The notes: a model not told the origin generated them from the sequence alone. A stretch of DNA of 64,000 nucleotides from Haberlea rhodopensis (GCA_907163345.1 CAJQUN010000152.1:868001-932000); one strand, 5' to 3'. Shown: positions 48,601 through 58,880, numbered from the stretch's first letter. Numbers and translations: made by a program.

Positions 48601-49534
48601 CTTTCACGTCCGGTGCGATTTTTCATGATGAAATGCTATCAAATGATGTGTTTTGTTGATGTCCATTGGTCAAGTATAAATAGAACAATTCCTGAGTGAA
48701 TTAAACACACTTTTGCAAGATCAAATTCAAGTTTCAGAGCAAATTTTTTGCATATTCATATTGTTCATCTCTTGTTCTTGGTTTAGTGTCTTAAATTGTG
48801 GTTTAAGGAATTGTGATTTGAAGTGTTCATATTACGAATCATAGTCGTTGTATCTTGGGAAACGATTGCCGCTAAGCCGTGAGCACCATAGCCTGACAAG
48901 AGGACGGAGATTAGAAATCTCGCATGGACATTCATTCTACAAATCCATTGTTACTTTGCTTGCTTATATCCCAAAGATACACATCCATATAAGATTCCTA
49001 CAACAACTGCGACATACTTTACAAGCATACAAATAAATCCTTAATCATCAAATTGAACAAATATTCAGTTGCACTGCTAAGTATTTAGTTCTTATTCTTG
49101 CATGATTTTTATTATTTAATCTCATGTTTGCTGACCCATGAAATGAACCATCTCTTGCAGACAAAGTAAAACAGCCAATGAAGGTGAAAAGTCTTCAGCT
49201 CTGCATCTCAGACCTGGAGATGGTAAAGATCTTAAGAAGTAAGGAGAAGCAAGCATTATCACTTTGAATTCTATGTGTAGTTTCTACGTGTAGTGTTTTA
49301 AGAACTTCAAGTTTCACCCCCTAAATTCCATTGGGTCACCCCATCTCCCAATCTCATCCACCCTTCCTCATAATCACATGTCAACCCCTTCGTATAAGAG
49401 TTCCCTATTCCTTGGTCAACCCCTTCATATGTGTTTAATGCTGACGTTATGTGTTGTTCTATTGTTTCAGGGAGACGGAGCTATTGAGGGAGAATCCATT
49501 ACGCAATTTCCCTCCAAGTTCTTTTCCCAGATGA
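39690..49534 (+). CDS. BUBR1: BUBR1/MAD3-type spindle assembly checkpoint protein
   Basis: The protein is a mitotic checkpoint component that inhibits APC/C-CDC20. Exons: 39690-39907, 40003-40062, 40812-40956, 42036-42193, 42743-42824, 42897-42960, 43045-43099, 43423-43591, 43668-43750, 49161-49238, 49471-49534. All introns are GT-AG, phases agree, and the exons sum to 1176 nt (391 residues). KEN box 1 is at residues 37-39 (ELFKENVRPLKRGR). The MAD3/BUB1 TPR homology region covers about 50-200 (PWIECIKWVQEAFPPGG, YEQCVRTFWH, DDLRYLKIWLEYADNC, FLEANKIGQTHAQFY). KEN box 2 is at 304-306 (ERNKENKAIPSKW). The tail is LLRENPLRNFPPSSFPR. There is no kinase domain, as in plant BUBR1/MAD3-like proteins. 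Intron 9 (43751-49160) contains a Copia element starting 16 bp after the donor; whether splicing copes is unknown. The reading frame itself is undamaged. Confidence 0.95.
43772..44314 (+). repeat. 5' LTR of the intronic Copia
   Basis: It starts TATTAG (probably TGTTAG originally) and ends TTATACA. It has the 20-bp perfect palindrome GGAGGCGCTCGAGCGCCTCC at 43905-43924 and TATAAATA at 44036-44043. Confidence 0.85.
44341..44997 (+). pseudogene. Copia gag remnant
   Basis: The remnant starts MASSSGTTM at 44341, then is broken by stops. Recognisable pieces are KYKFEDAGMKKF, DLPVILHDIHAEGM, CYKCGKP (half a zinc knuckle) and the end DQVNITEDDILSDGLSDLMF then TA. It aligns with the gag pieces at 16699-17133 and 21963-22330. 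Confidence 0.8.
45350..45560 (+). pseudogene. Copia integrase N-terminal remnant
   Basis: The plus-strand reading APIHIDVCDLKSVQTRGVRK then VFVDYS matches the start of the Copia integrase core. Broken pieces of the following helix come after it. Stops are frequent. Confidence 0.65.
45600..46960 (+). repeat. AT-rich degenerate repeats inside the intronic Copia
   Basis: Units with ATAAGTTTGGATGCTTAAAA and GCAAGATATGAAATCTCGAA themes (about 45670-45900 and 46600-46800) resemble, inverted, the array at 15360-16260. An 82-bp exact-like tandem duplication lies at 46214-46375. No domain is recognisable. Confidence 0.65.
46961..47420 (+). pseudogene. Copia reverse transcriptase, C-terminal remnant
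   Basis: Broken frames include DDILIVGNNLEIIN (the catalytic YVDD box region is damaged upstream), TPYDPNLHLVKNNGDPVMQL, YSRIICSLMYLVNCTRPDL and LSRFTRNPS. These are the usual end of the Copia RT_RVT_2 domain. Confidence 0.82.
47444..47930 (+). pseudogene. Copia RNase H remnant
   Basis: A 66-residue frame (YPAVLEGYNDANWISDKKES, KSTSDYVFTI, SWKFSKQ, ESEFIALDKVGE) is the Copia RNase H. After a stop the later part is visible in other frames (IISNGI-like, VKSKENIAG, LPRDQVYNLSRGM). Confidence 0.82.
48404..49002 (+). repeat. 3' LTR of the intronic Copia
   Basis: It is homologous to 43772-44314 from GAATTGAAATTAAGCATGG onward. It has a TATAAATA at 48675-48682 and a diverged palindrome region (GGAGCTCGAGCGCCCTCC near 48534). 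Confidence 0.85.
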
Positions 49535-50677
49535 TTGTAGCAGTTGTGCCATGTATGTTTTTCTTGTATTTTTCTAAGAGCAGCTTACCACTTCAAAGCT
49601 TGCTTTCATCTGTATTGTATTTCACCTGTGGTTCCTAGTGAGGAAAGCATTTACAGTTTGAACCCATCGTTGTATTGATTGTAACATAATCCCTTTGTTG
49701 CTTTCCATGCTATTGTGAAAGTTTAGTTGCTTTATGGCAACGCTTTAAGTATTGGCCCTCGCCAAAGAATTCATCTATGTGACACGATTGAAGATTTTTT
49801 AAGGTTTCCAGTTTGACCAGTTATGATTATTCTAAACTAGCAGTGACTAAACAAATGGGATCGAACCAAATATTATTTATCTTTTAGATTTGGCTCTAGG
49901 TTATCAATTTGAATCTTGAAATATGAATTTTTTTTAATCTCAGATTTGATTCGGTTTTATAGTTCAGAAATTGAGCTTCATTTTTTTGGATGAGGGAACA
50001 TCTCTTTCCTGCCATTGAACCTGCAAATTGTCATGTTTGAAACTTTTCGTGATTTATTTCTTTGAATACTAAAAAGTTAATATGTGAAAAATTTATTTTG
50101 TGAGTTTTATTATTATTATCAAAATCTCAATCTTTAAAAAATTATTTGGCAACTTTTACAGTTTCGATACTTAACTAGTTCTTGGCATTACTACTTATTG
50201 ATTATTTGCATTGAAATTAACTATTAAAATATTGAAAGTTGAATCTCTGAACACTTATTCATTGAATCCTTAGTTCTCATAAAGCAAAAATATGATGTGC
50301 CTAAATTTATTGTAACATAGTAACGATGATTAATAGCAATTTTTGTATATTATCATTTACTTTTACATTTGGTTTTATGGATGATTAGTATTTTTCATTT
50401 GTGGGATGTAGTTGAGACTTGATATATGAATTCGTGCTCGTGTTATAAAATTTTTTCATCAAAAAATTATGATCAGTGCTTAGTTTAGCCCTTCATATAT
50501 GAATTTTTAGCTCCATCCTGCACATGCACATGGCTAACTAATATTGTCTTTCTGGAATTAATCTTTCAAGTGAATATTTAGAACTAGAACGACAATTCAC
50601 CCCTCCTAAGGCTTAAATCAAAACAATTGTTTCTTACTCTATCATAGCAAAGTAACGATGATTACCATCATCAAGAT
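49535..50677. other. BUBR1 3' flank and intergenic sequence
   Basis: The 3' UTR followed by AT-rich spacer. No gene or clear repeat. Confidence 0.45.
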
Positions 50678-51306
50678 TGTTGGAAATTTGAGTTGCAACT
50701 TCATGTTTAACGAATTCAAATTGAAGCAAGATAGGGGTGAACAAGAAAAATGGTCATCTCAACAGACTGGGATGCATTGGAACTCCTAGGATTCTGTCTG
50801 GGAGTCGTCCCAATGTCCGCCTTTGCAACAGAGGAGGCGTTGAGGTACCTCCCATGCAACGCCCCACTGAACAATTTCCATTTGTTATGAACCTTTTAGT
50901 GTAAGGGTGCAATTTTGCATGGAAAATTACACTAAAATGATGTCTTTTGATCTAATAAAAACAACTTTCCCATTTGAATTAACATGAAATTTCTTGCAAG
51001 ATTAACATCATTTGTGAGAGAAATAAAAAACAAAAAAATGCACTTGCCTTCATTTTCATATTCATCTTTTAAAGAGAGTTTTGCAATATGTTGTGGTTGT
51101 AGAATTTCTTATGTGTGTTGAAGTCGTTGATCTTATTAGAAGATTGCATCATTCCATAAACATAATAAGCGGAAAAACTTCTTAAAAGATATATTGTTTA
51201 ATACTAGCATCGACTTGTTCTATTGATGTCTTATTTCCATCTCGTTGTATTCATTGATTGAAGCTAGACTAAAGCCTACCAACAAATAAGAATAATTTTT
51301 ATAACA
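50678..51306 (+). repeat. Probable solo LTR or LTR remnant, Copia-like
   Basis: It is bounded by TGTTGG and TTATAACA. The internal order (inverted-repeat block GGCGTTG...CAACGCC at about 50837-50865, GATGTCTTTTGAT, TTTGCAAGATTAACAT-like, TTCATATTCATC) resembles the intronic Copia LTR. No matching target duplication was found. Confidence 0.45.
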
Positions 51307-51890
51307 CTGACATTAGAGTACTTTTGTACGAATTTTTTGTAAGCCTTCGACAAGGTAATATCAAAGACATTAACACCTAGTTTTCATTCTCAGTTATTGT
51401 CGGTTAATTTGATGCTGACTGTACGGACATAAAGGTCCACTTTTCAATCCTTTTTCATTTTTATTTTTAACTTTTGTTGGTTAAGTTATTTCACCACAGT
51501 TATATGAGTTACATGAGAATTGAAATTTTTACCTAAGCGGGAATTGACACTGCGGGAATTTTAAATAAGAATACATATATATATGATATAAATTCAATTT
51601 CTACTAATCCAAACTCAAATCTCTCTTCTTTTTTTTGAGGTGAACGAAAACCACCACGATCTGCCGCTGTCTACACTCCGGCGAAGGATCGAAAAACAAC
51701 CTCTCAATACAACAACCGTAGCAACGAACAAATCAAGGATAAATTCTAGATGCGAACCGAAACCGGTGACGACTAGTAAAACTTATTGGTTCCGAACCAC
51801 GACAGAAACAAGAAAAAAAAGGATGACAGAACCAGCCGCACCACCCGGTCATCTGTCCACCACAAGTCGCACATCCTCTCATACGCTACC
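51307..51890. other. Unassigned sequence with a short open frame
   Basis: A 99-codon plus-strand frame (51640-51939) lacks family motifs and runs into the LTR at 51891. It may be 3' internal sequence of a Gypsy element. No gene is called. Confidence 0.4.
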
Positions 51891-53074
51891 TGTCATGCCT
51901 CGATATGACGTATACATGTGCGATTTGATTATGGTGTAATTATGATTAATTACAGTACGATGTGAACTCGGATTCGGGTTGAACCGAGCACGATTAATGT
52001 TATGCATGAATGAAATCTCATGTAGATGTGAGAAATCAAAGAGAATAAGTTAAGAACATGAATATGTGATAGAGGGACTTAACATAAGTGTGTTATAGTG
52101 GAAAAGAGACTTGAAATGCATCACATAATTGACTTCTAATGTGTCTTGCATTTAACATGAATTTGGAGAGAATGTGTATTTGCATTTGGAGTGCATGTGG
52201 AGGTGATAAGATATAACTAAAAATCAGATTATAAACACATACCTCACCTTAAATCACCTAGTAATCTCTACACACACTCTCTCATTCTTTTTGAATTGTT
52301 GTTGGAGTTGGACTTGCAAGAACAACAAGGAAGTGCATAATTTGGTAAGGAAAGTAGAATTTCATGCTTTGTTATCATAATTGATGAATACATGTGCTTA
52401 GTGTAACAACCTTGAAGCATGTGAAGTAATACTTGTATATGATTGCTATGAGTTAAAGTAATCATTTGGAAGTATAAAATGATGGAAAGTTGTGTATATG
52501 ATGTTATTTTATTTAGTGTTCAAGTTATTATGACATAAATTAAGGTGTGTGAGAAGAACTATGAAGATAAGCATCAAAATCGCCATTGTTTGAAAATTCT
52601 GTTGTCGACCGATCGATCGCTATGATCGTACCGATCGATCGGTGAAACAGGGGAAAGTAAGGCGGTTCATGTACCGATCGATCGCTGAAGGCGACCGATC
52701 GATCAGTGAAATGCCGTAGCATTTTTTAGAAATTCAGATTTTAGAGCAATTGATCGCTAGCTTCCGACCGACCGATCGCTAGGGTTTTCTGTTTGGACCG
52801 ATCGATCGCTAGAGTGACCGATCGATCGGTAGACTTAAAATGTTATATTTTTGTAGCTTTTGATATTGATGCCTATGATAACATGATATATTATTGGCAT
52901 TATTGTAGCATCATCACAGGGGACAGGACAACGAGGCAGTTAGGCAGTGACGCTTACTTTATATCGTTTGTGTCGCAGAACAGGTACGTTTTGACGTACG
53001 GGTATATGATAGTGTTGTGTCGCAGAACAGGTGCGTTTTGACGTACGGGTACGATTTTTGGTGAGTTTACCATA
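51891..53074 (+). repeat. Gypsy-type LTR remnant with GATCGATC palindrome pairs
   Basis: It begins TGTCATGCCTCGA, typical of chromovirus (Tekay/Del-like) LTR starts. 52607-52832 holds about eight GATCGATC palindromes, mostly in pairs ~23 bp apart. A 47-bp tandem duplication with TTTTGACGTACGGGTA lies at 52969-53053. The LTR end is not seen: the Helitron at 53075 follows directly. Confidence 0.65.
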
Positions 53075-53435
53075 TCTATATACTATATTATAAAGTGTGA
53101 GTATACTAGAGTAACTACCTTGGTGAAGCTTTTTTCATAATTTTAATATTGCAGTTATGTTATGCCAATTTATTGTATTTCGAGAATACCTTCACATATA
53201 AAAACCAAACGTATCAATTTAAAATAAAAACACAAGCTTCTCTGATAAATTAAAAATATAAATAATTTAAATAAATAAAAAACAAAAAAAACTTTATATT
53301 TTATAATTCAAATAAATAAAAGACAAAAAAATTACTAAAAACAAAGTAATTTTTATAAATATTTATTGTAATAAAAAAATATATTGTATAAAATAATCGA
53401 TTGTATGTGCATGTAATGCGTGCAATGGTCGTTAG
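53075..53435 (+). mobile_element. Small Helitron, degenerate 3' end
   Basis: It starts TCTATATACTATATTATAAA and shares the next ~45 bases in outline (GTGAG...TAGAGTAACTAC) with the Helitron at 23307. It ends TTAGT after a GCATG...GCGTGC imperfect hairpin, where CTAGT is expected. Confidence 0.6.
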
Positions 53436-53449
53436 TATATATATTATAT

Positions 53450-53600
53450 AGATTATTATTATTATTATTTTTATTATCATTATATATTTATAAATATTAT
53501 ATATTATTATATGTATTATTATTATTATTATTTAATTATTATTACTATTTTATAATAATAATAATTATTATATTATTATTATATGATAATAATTATTATA

Positions 53601-53640
<40 letters not shown>

Positions 53641-53800
53641 GTGTTGAGAGTAATTTAGTTATTATATCAAACAATAAAAATTATCAATTATCTTATCCCC
53701 CGACCAAATATCGTATAACTTATCACATATTATTTTTACAATCATTTCATAATTTTAATATTTACAACTTATAGCATCCCTCAATTTAAATGGTATCTTA
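53450..53800. repeat. (TTA)n tract and truncated MITE
   Basis: Long TTA/ATT simple repeats (about 53455-53640) followed by a right-end MITE sequence ending AAATGGTATCTTA. This matches the end of the element at 53997-55328. No coding sequence. Confidence 0.6.
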
Positions 53801-53996
53801 GTGTCTTGAACCAGTAGGTGCAACTAGACTTAATTTGGGTTATATTTATGCTATTATTATAGGTAGCATAATGTGGCCCTAAAATAACAATATAGATTGT
53901 TCCATGGATAGAAATAAAAACATTAGCATTAGATCCTACTCATGTTCTCCAATGTTCTGATAACCAATGAGTGATTATATTAGTTAGGCTACTAAG

Positions 53997-55110
53997 GGTT
54001 CGTTTGGATTAAGTGATGGGATTCTTAATCTTTAGATTATTTATTTATCTCATGATTACTTTGTTGTATAAAAAAATTTTATCCCACTATTTTTATCACA
54101 TTCTAATCCCACTTTAGAATAAAAAGATATATTTACCCTTTTCCCACATTTTTTACTATTTCAAAACTTGAAATTCCCGCCAAAAAGTACAACTTATTTC
54201 ATACAACATTATTATTATTTATTGTATTTGTATTATTTTAATTTATATTATTATTGTTATTATTATTATTATTATATATATATAAATAAATATAATAATA
54301 TTAATCGATATATAATAAATATAAATAAATATATATATATATATATATGATTATTATGATTATCTATTTCTATATATCTGTCTATTCTCTTATTCTTATC
54401 TCTACCTCTCTTTTTCTTCTTCTCTATCTTCTCTTCTCTCTTATCTTCTCTCTCTCTCCTTGTTTATGTTCTTCTTTCTCTCTCTCTCTCTCTCCCTCCC
54501 TAAGTAATCGATCTCTAAAAAAAATAAATCTATTCTATCTATATTTGGTTCTTCTTCTTATACAGATCTGTCTCTCTATCTCTATATTATTTTCTCCTAA
54601 AAATCCTTCTTATTCTCTCTCTTCTCTATCTGTCTCTTCTCCTTCTTCTTATATCTGTTTTATTCTAAAATCTCCATATATCCCTCTTTTTTTTTATTCT
54701 ATATAGTCTATATTATCTCTAAAATCTTCTCTTCTAATTCTAAAACTGTTACATCTATATAATATTCTATATAGTATCTCTTCTCTATCTAAAATATTAT
54801 CTCTATCTCTCTTCTATTCTTCTCTCCTTCTTCTTTTAAAATCCTAATATCTCCGTCTATAAATAATTATTAATATCTGTATAATAATCTCTATATATAG
54901 ATCTATATATTATTATTCTTATTATTATCCTTATATAATAAGAATAATTATTATTCGTATCGTAATAATAATCTATATATATTATGTATTATTATTATTA
55001 TTATTTATTTTTATTAGTACTATTTTATAATATAATAATAATTATTATTATTATTTTAATTATATAATAAGAATAATAATAGTTATTATATATTATTAAT
55101 ATTAATGTTG

Positions 55111-55168
<58 letters not shown>

Positions 55169-55328
55169 GCTAATGATATTTTAGTAATTATACCAAATAA
55201 TAAATTTTATCAACCATCTTATTCTCAAACCAAACATCATATAACTTATCACACATTATTTTACAATCATTTCATACTTTTTTAATATTTACATTCCTTA
55301 TCACATCCTTCAAATCAAACGGTACCTA
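53997..55328. mobile_element. MITE-like element with large simple-repeat core
   Basis: Imperfect terminal inverted repeats (GGTTCGTTTGGATTAAGTGAT and, inverted, GGTACCGTTTGATTTGAAGG) enclose TTA, TA and TCTC/CTTCTT simple repeats. Flanking TAA suggests a possible 3-bp target duplication as in PIF/Harbinger elements. The open frames inside are low-complexity artefacts. Confidence 0.5.
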
Positions 55329-55735
55329 ACATTATTCTTAGATACGCTCAGCATATTTATATTTATTTCTGTTTTTTATTATCTTTTAAAAATGATATCA
55401 AAATGATCCACCAAGTGTTTTACATCTAATTATATGTTTCAAGATAGATGTAAAAGATAAATTCCCAAAACATAAAGGGTCCTCATAAATAAAGGTTGGA
55501 AAATATTTATATATATCTGATTTATATTTTATTTATACATCAACTTAATATTGATACACAACATATTTTAAATAAAAAATTCATAAATTAATATATCAGA
55601 TCAATTATATTAAATTGTTTAATAAGCGAAATTCAAACCAAATATATACAAATATTATATCCCGAGATATTGAGAGTAGCTAGTAATGCTGCATAGAATC
55701 ATCCCTTAAATAACCAGTTCCATAATACTGAATGC
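55329..55735. other. Intergenic, no gene seen
   Basis: AT-rich spacer before the bZIP60 promoter. Confidence 0.45.
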
Positions 55736-55737
55736 TT

Positions 55738-55909
55738 ATTGGTTGACTGACGTTGTTTTGAAGATAGGCAAGAATCTAATACATTTCGGAGCATGTGGTC
55801 CAGTTACACAAGATCTACGGCTCAGATCATCCTTCCTCCTGTCCTTACCAGGGAAGAAAGTGGAAACCACCAGGCAATTGCCCAGACACCCACTTCCGTC
55901 GCTATAAAA
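55738..55909 (+). promoter_or_regulatory. bZIP60 promoter motifs
   Basis: A TATAAAA box at 55903-55909 lies ~113 bp before the ATG. Upstream are an inverted CCAAT (ATTGG, 55738-55742) and TGACGT (55748-55753), the type of bZIP/NF-Y combination used in plant ER-stress promoters. The functional link is inference. Confidence 0.5.
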
Positions 55910-56021
55910 TTCAACTCCTGACTTCGATTCATATTCAAATTCTTGATTTTAGATAATTTAACCTCCCTCTGGTTGAGCTGCTTGATTTTAGACAATCTAT
56001 CTTCCCCCTGGTTCAGCGGCT

Positions 56022-58513
56022 ATGATCCATAGTGGAGCTACTGATAATGAGGTAATTGATTGGAAAATTTTGTCAGATAACGTCGATTTCTTCGATGATC
56101 CCGCCGCCGCCGATGGTGCAGATTCCTTTTTTTCGATCGAGGATATTGAGCAATACCTTATGAATGACGAGTCCAATAGCGATAGACTTGTGGAAAACCA
56201 CCATGATGCTTTGACCGATGAGTTTTTGTCGGACTTGCTTTTGGATTCGCCGCATGGGTCCGGCTTAGAGTCGGAGCTCTCTAAAGATTCCTCCTCCAGT
56301 CCTGACTCGGCGGTGGTTGAGGTGCAGGAAGAAGAAGAAAGAGAGGAGGACAGCTCCCATGAGAAAAACGGTGTCGGGGTCAATGATAATAAGGTTGTTG
56401 ATGTCGGAGAAATTGGGGATCCCGCTGACAGAAAACGAAAAAGGTGTTTCTTTTATTTATGGGCTTGAATGTTTTTCTCCTCTTCTTTTTCTGATTTAGA
56501 TTCAAAAACTTTCATTGCGTGTATTGTTGTTCCTTGATTAATGAACCCCGTGATTATTGTTATTTATCTGTAGAAACATTGAATTAGGTGCCGTAGTTAT
56601 GAATGGAACGGATTCATGCTTGTCATAGGTTGCTGGAACGGCCGGAAAGGCTGTTTCCGAACGGGAAAAACGCTTTCCGTGTGAAAGTTCCTGGCTTTAC
56701 ACGTGTTGGCGTGTCCTATAAAGGTGTTTTTTTACTGATAACGAGTATAGACGAGGAAGGAATTTAGGCCAAAATATCAAATGGGAGTGGATCGGTTTTT
56801 TTTAGTGCCGATTTCTCACAAAACCGACCTCGCGAACGGCTTCGGACATTATAGAATTTTTTTCCTCCTTTTTCTTATGTCCTGTAATAGCATTTTTTAT
56901 ATTTTGGTCACATGACCTTTATGAAATGTAATGAGATAGGGATAGTAGCCTCTATGACGGCCTCCACGGTCGTACTTGCTAATCATGATGCTTGTATTCT
57001 GTTGATACTTAACTGATTTTTGCTGTCTTTGGAAAGTGTGGTGCCTGTAGCATTTCAAAATTTGTGTTCTTGGGCTTCCTGTAGCCTTTTAATGAAAGTG
57101 ACTATTGTTTGAACTTCATCTCATTATATACTGGAGTGAAATATTGTTGTATGGAAGTCTCTTTACTCGGTTTATGTATCTGGTAGGCAAATCAGGAACA
57201 GGGATGCGGCGGTGAGATCACGAGAAAGGAAGAAGATGTACCTGAGGGATCTTGAATTGAAAAGTAAGTACTATGAAGTAGAATGCAAGAGGCTTGGGAC
57301 TTTGCTCCAATGCTGTCTTGCTGAGAATCAAGCATTACGGCTTTCGTTGCACAATAGTAATGCATTTGCTTCCATGAACAAGCAGGAGTCTGCTGTGCTC
57401 TTGTTGGGTGAGGACTTTGAATTCCCACTCTATGAGTCTCCTAATCATATCATGATACTGATAGAACTTGCTAATTTCTCTGTGATGCCGTGATCTGGTT
57501 TTATATGCTCAATTAATCATAGTATGAAAAATGACATTGATCAAACATTTTTTTGATTTGTGAACTTATTTAAAGATTTGTTTTGCAAAATGGCTTTCAA
57601 ACACATACAAAACCAACAAAGGTCAAACCTTAAAAAGGTTATATTTCAAAGTGGTCAAACAAAGGTTTTTTTGTTTAAATAATCCATTAATAATTTAATC
57701 ATATGTGTTTTAATTAAGTGATTTATGTTAGTTTTTTATCTTACTCTTTGCCTGAATCAGGAAAGATTCTTGTTTATTCTTCTCTTTCTTTAAATTTGTT
57801 CGACTCTCTTAGCTCCAATTCCGAAAGCACTGCTAGAGTCGTATCTTATTTGCTTATCACTGCCAGGCCGGCCCTTCAGTAATGCCAATGCATTTGATTT
57901 TAGTATGATAGTGTATAAACCCTATGACTGATTGGGTTATAGATCGAACGTTTTCTTGCCAGGTGGTGTTGCACTACCTAAATTCCATCAGTTCAATTTG
58001 TTTTGTACAAATTTTTTTTTCATTCTGTTCATCGTATTGTGGGGGCTTTTACACCCTGATCACTTTTCTGCTTATATTACTCCTTTTTTTCTGTCTTCGT
58101 GTTTATTCATTTTTGTCTTTACCACTTATTATGGTAGTGATGGTTAATTTCAAATGCTGAATTCCACAGAATCCCTGCTGTTGGGTTCCCTGCTTGGATT
58201 CCTGGGCATCATTTACCTTCTAATTCTGAGCAGCCAGTTCCTGTCAAATCTGGAAGTGGCTCTTCTCGAAAACGTGGGCAGCGAAGAGTGGGAAAACGCG
58301 ATTCCAAGAAAGATGGGAATGGAGGCTCATAAAATCCAACCCTTTGATTTTTTATTTATAATGGGCAAAAGATGCAAAGCTTCAAGATCAAGGATGCGGA
58401 TAAAGATCATAGAATCCAGTAGAAGTCTTCTATCCAAGACTCGTGGAAACCCTGTTTTTTCATTATTGGTTAGCTACCATCCTCCCCCCATTCCCACCTT
58501 TTCTTCTTCTTAG
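56022..58513 (+). CDS. bZIP60: bZIP60-type membrane-anchored ER-stress transcription factor
   Basis: Exons 56022-56443, 57187-57407 and 58170-58513 join to 987 nt (328 residues) with GT-AG introns. The N-terminus is acidic and serine-rich, an activation-type region. Around residues 135-200 lies the bZIP domain: basic region RKRQIRNRDAAVRSRERKK, then leucine zipper LRDLELKSKYYEVECKRL. A hydrophobic segment (LLLGSLLGFLGIIYLLIL) begins at about residue 217 and would anchor the protein in the ER membrane. IRE1 cleavage at about 58175-58203, removing 23 nt, would shift the frame. The membrane segment would then be replaced by a basic tail (SSRKRGQRRVGKRDSKK), giving a 260-residue nuclear form with a stop at 58330-58332. 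The organisation and both frames match plant bZIP60. The 5' UTR has a ~40-bp tandem duplication directly before the ATG. Confidence 0.93.
58171..58240 (+). promoter_or_regulatory. IRE1 unconventional splice region of bZIP60 mRNA
   Basis: CTGCTG at 58175-58180 fits the IRE1 consensus CxGxxG and sits between CCC and GGG arms that can form a hairpin loop. Removal of 23 nt from here gives the in-frame basic tail (TCTAATTCTGAGCAGCC read as SNSEQ). The second cut lies near CCTGGGC (58201-58207). The exact cut bases are not determined here. Confidence 0.8.
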
Positions 58514-58880
58514 CTGTAGATTAAGTTTTCATTAAACAAATAAATACTTATGTGGGTACAGTAGGAAACAACTTTTGTTGCTTGTTTTTTCAGTTGCATG
58601 TTCCTTTTTTGTTTCTTTTGAAGATTGATATAATTGGTTCACAAAATATGCTCTGGTGATCAGTGGCTCAATCCCATGTTCCATTTCTGTATTTTTCGCT
58701 TAAATGTTGGTTTGTTATATCTAGTCGACACAGTTTGGCCTGGTCGTTTTTGCCTCTTTGGGAATATCGGACAAAACATGCTCATATAATCTGTTAAATT
58801 GGTTGTCGAGGTTAGAGACATGCGGCCTTTACCCAGACGAGACTAACTTTTCATTCCATTTGTTGAATTATGTGAGTTTA
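58514..58880. other. bZIP60 3' region
   Basis: Presumed 3' UTR and spacer, AT-rich. Nothing else seen. Confidence 0.45.

Larger units (their letters stand above)
43772..49002 (+). mobile_element. Copia LTR retrotransposon in BUBR1 intron 9, decayed
   Basis: LTR 1 is 43772-44314 and LTR 2 about 48404-49002. The target duplication is ACAAC (43767-43771 and 49003-49007). Plus-strand internal order is gag remnant, integrase remnant, AT-rich repeats, RT and RNase H remnants, non-coding tail. The 5' end of LTR 2 and the polypurine tract are lost compared with the related element at 13889-22894. It lies in the same direction as the host gene. Confidence 0.9.

Noticed and set aside
51640..51939. 99-codon frame as a host gene
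   Set aside because: It has no family motif, runs into an LTR start and has no supporting exon structure.
53420..54706. Several long plus-strand frames rich in L/Y/S
   Set aside because: They are low-complexity translations of TTA and TCTC repeats inside MITE-like sequence.
58154..58513. A separate gene starting at the ATG at 58154
   Set aside because: This ATG is in the intron just before exon 3 of bZIP60. The exon is explained by the AG at 58168-58169 and joins in phase.
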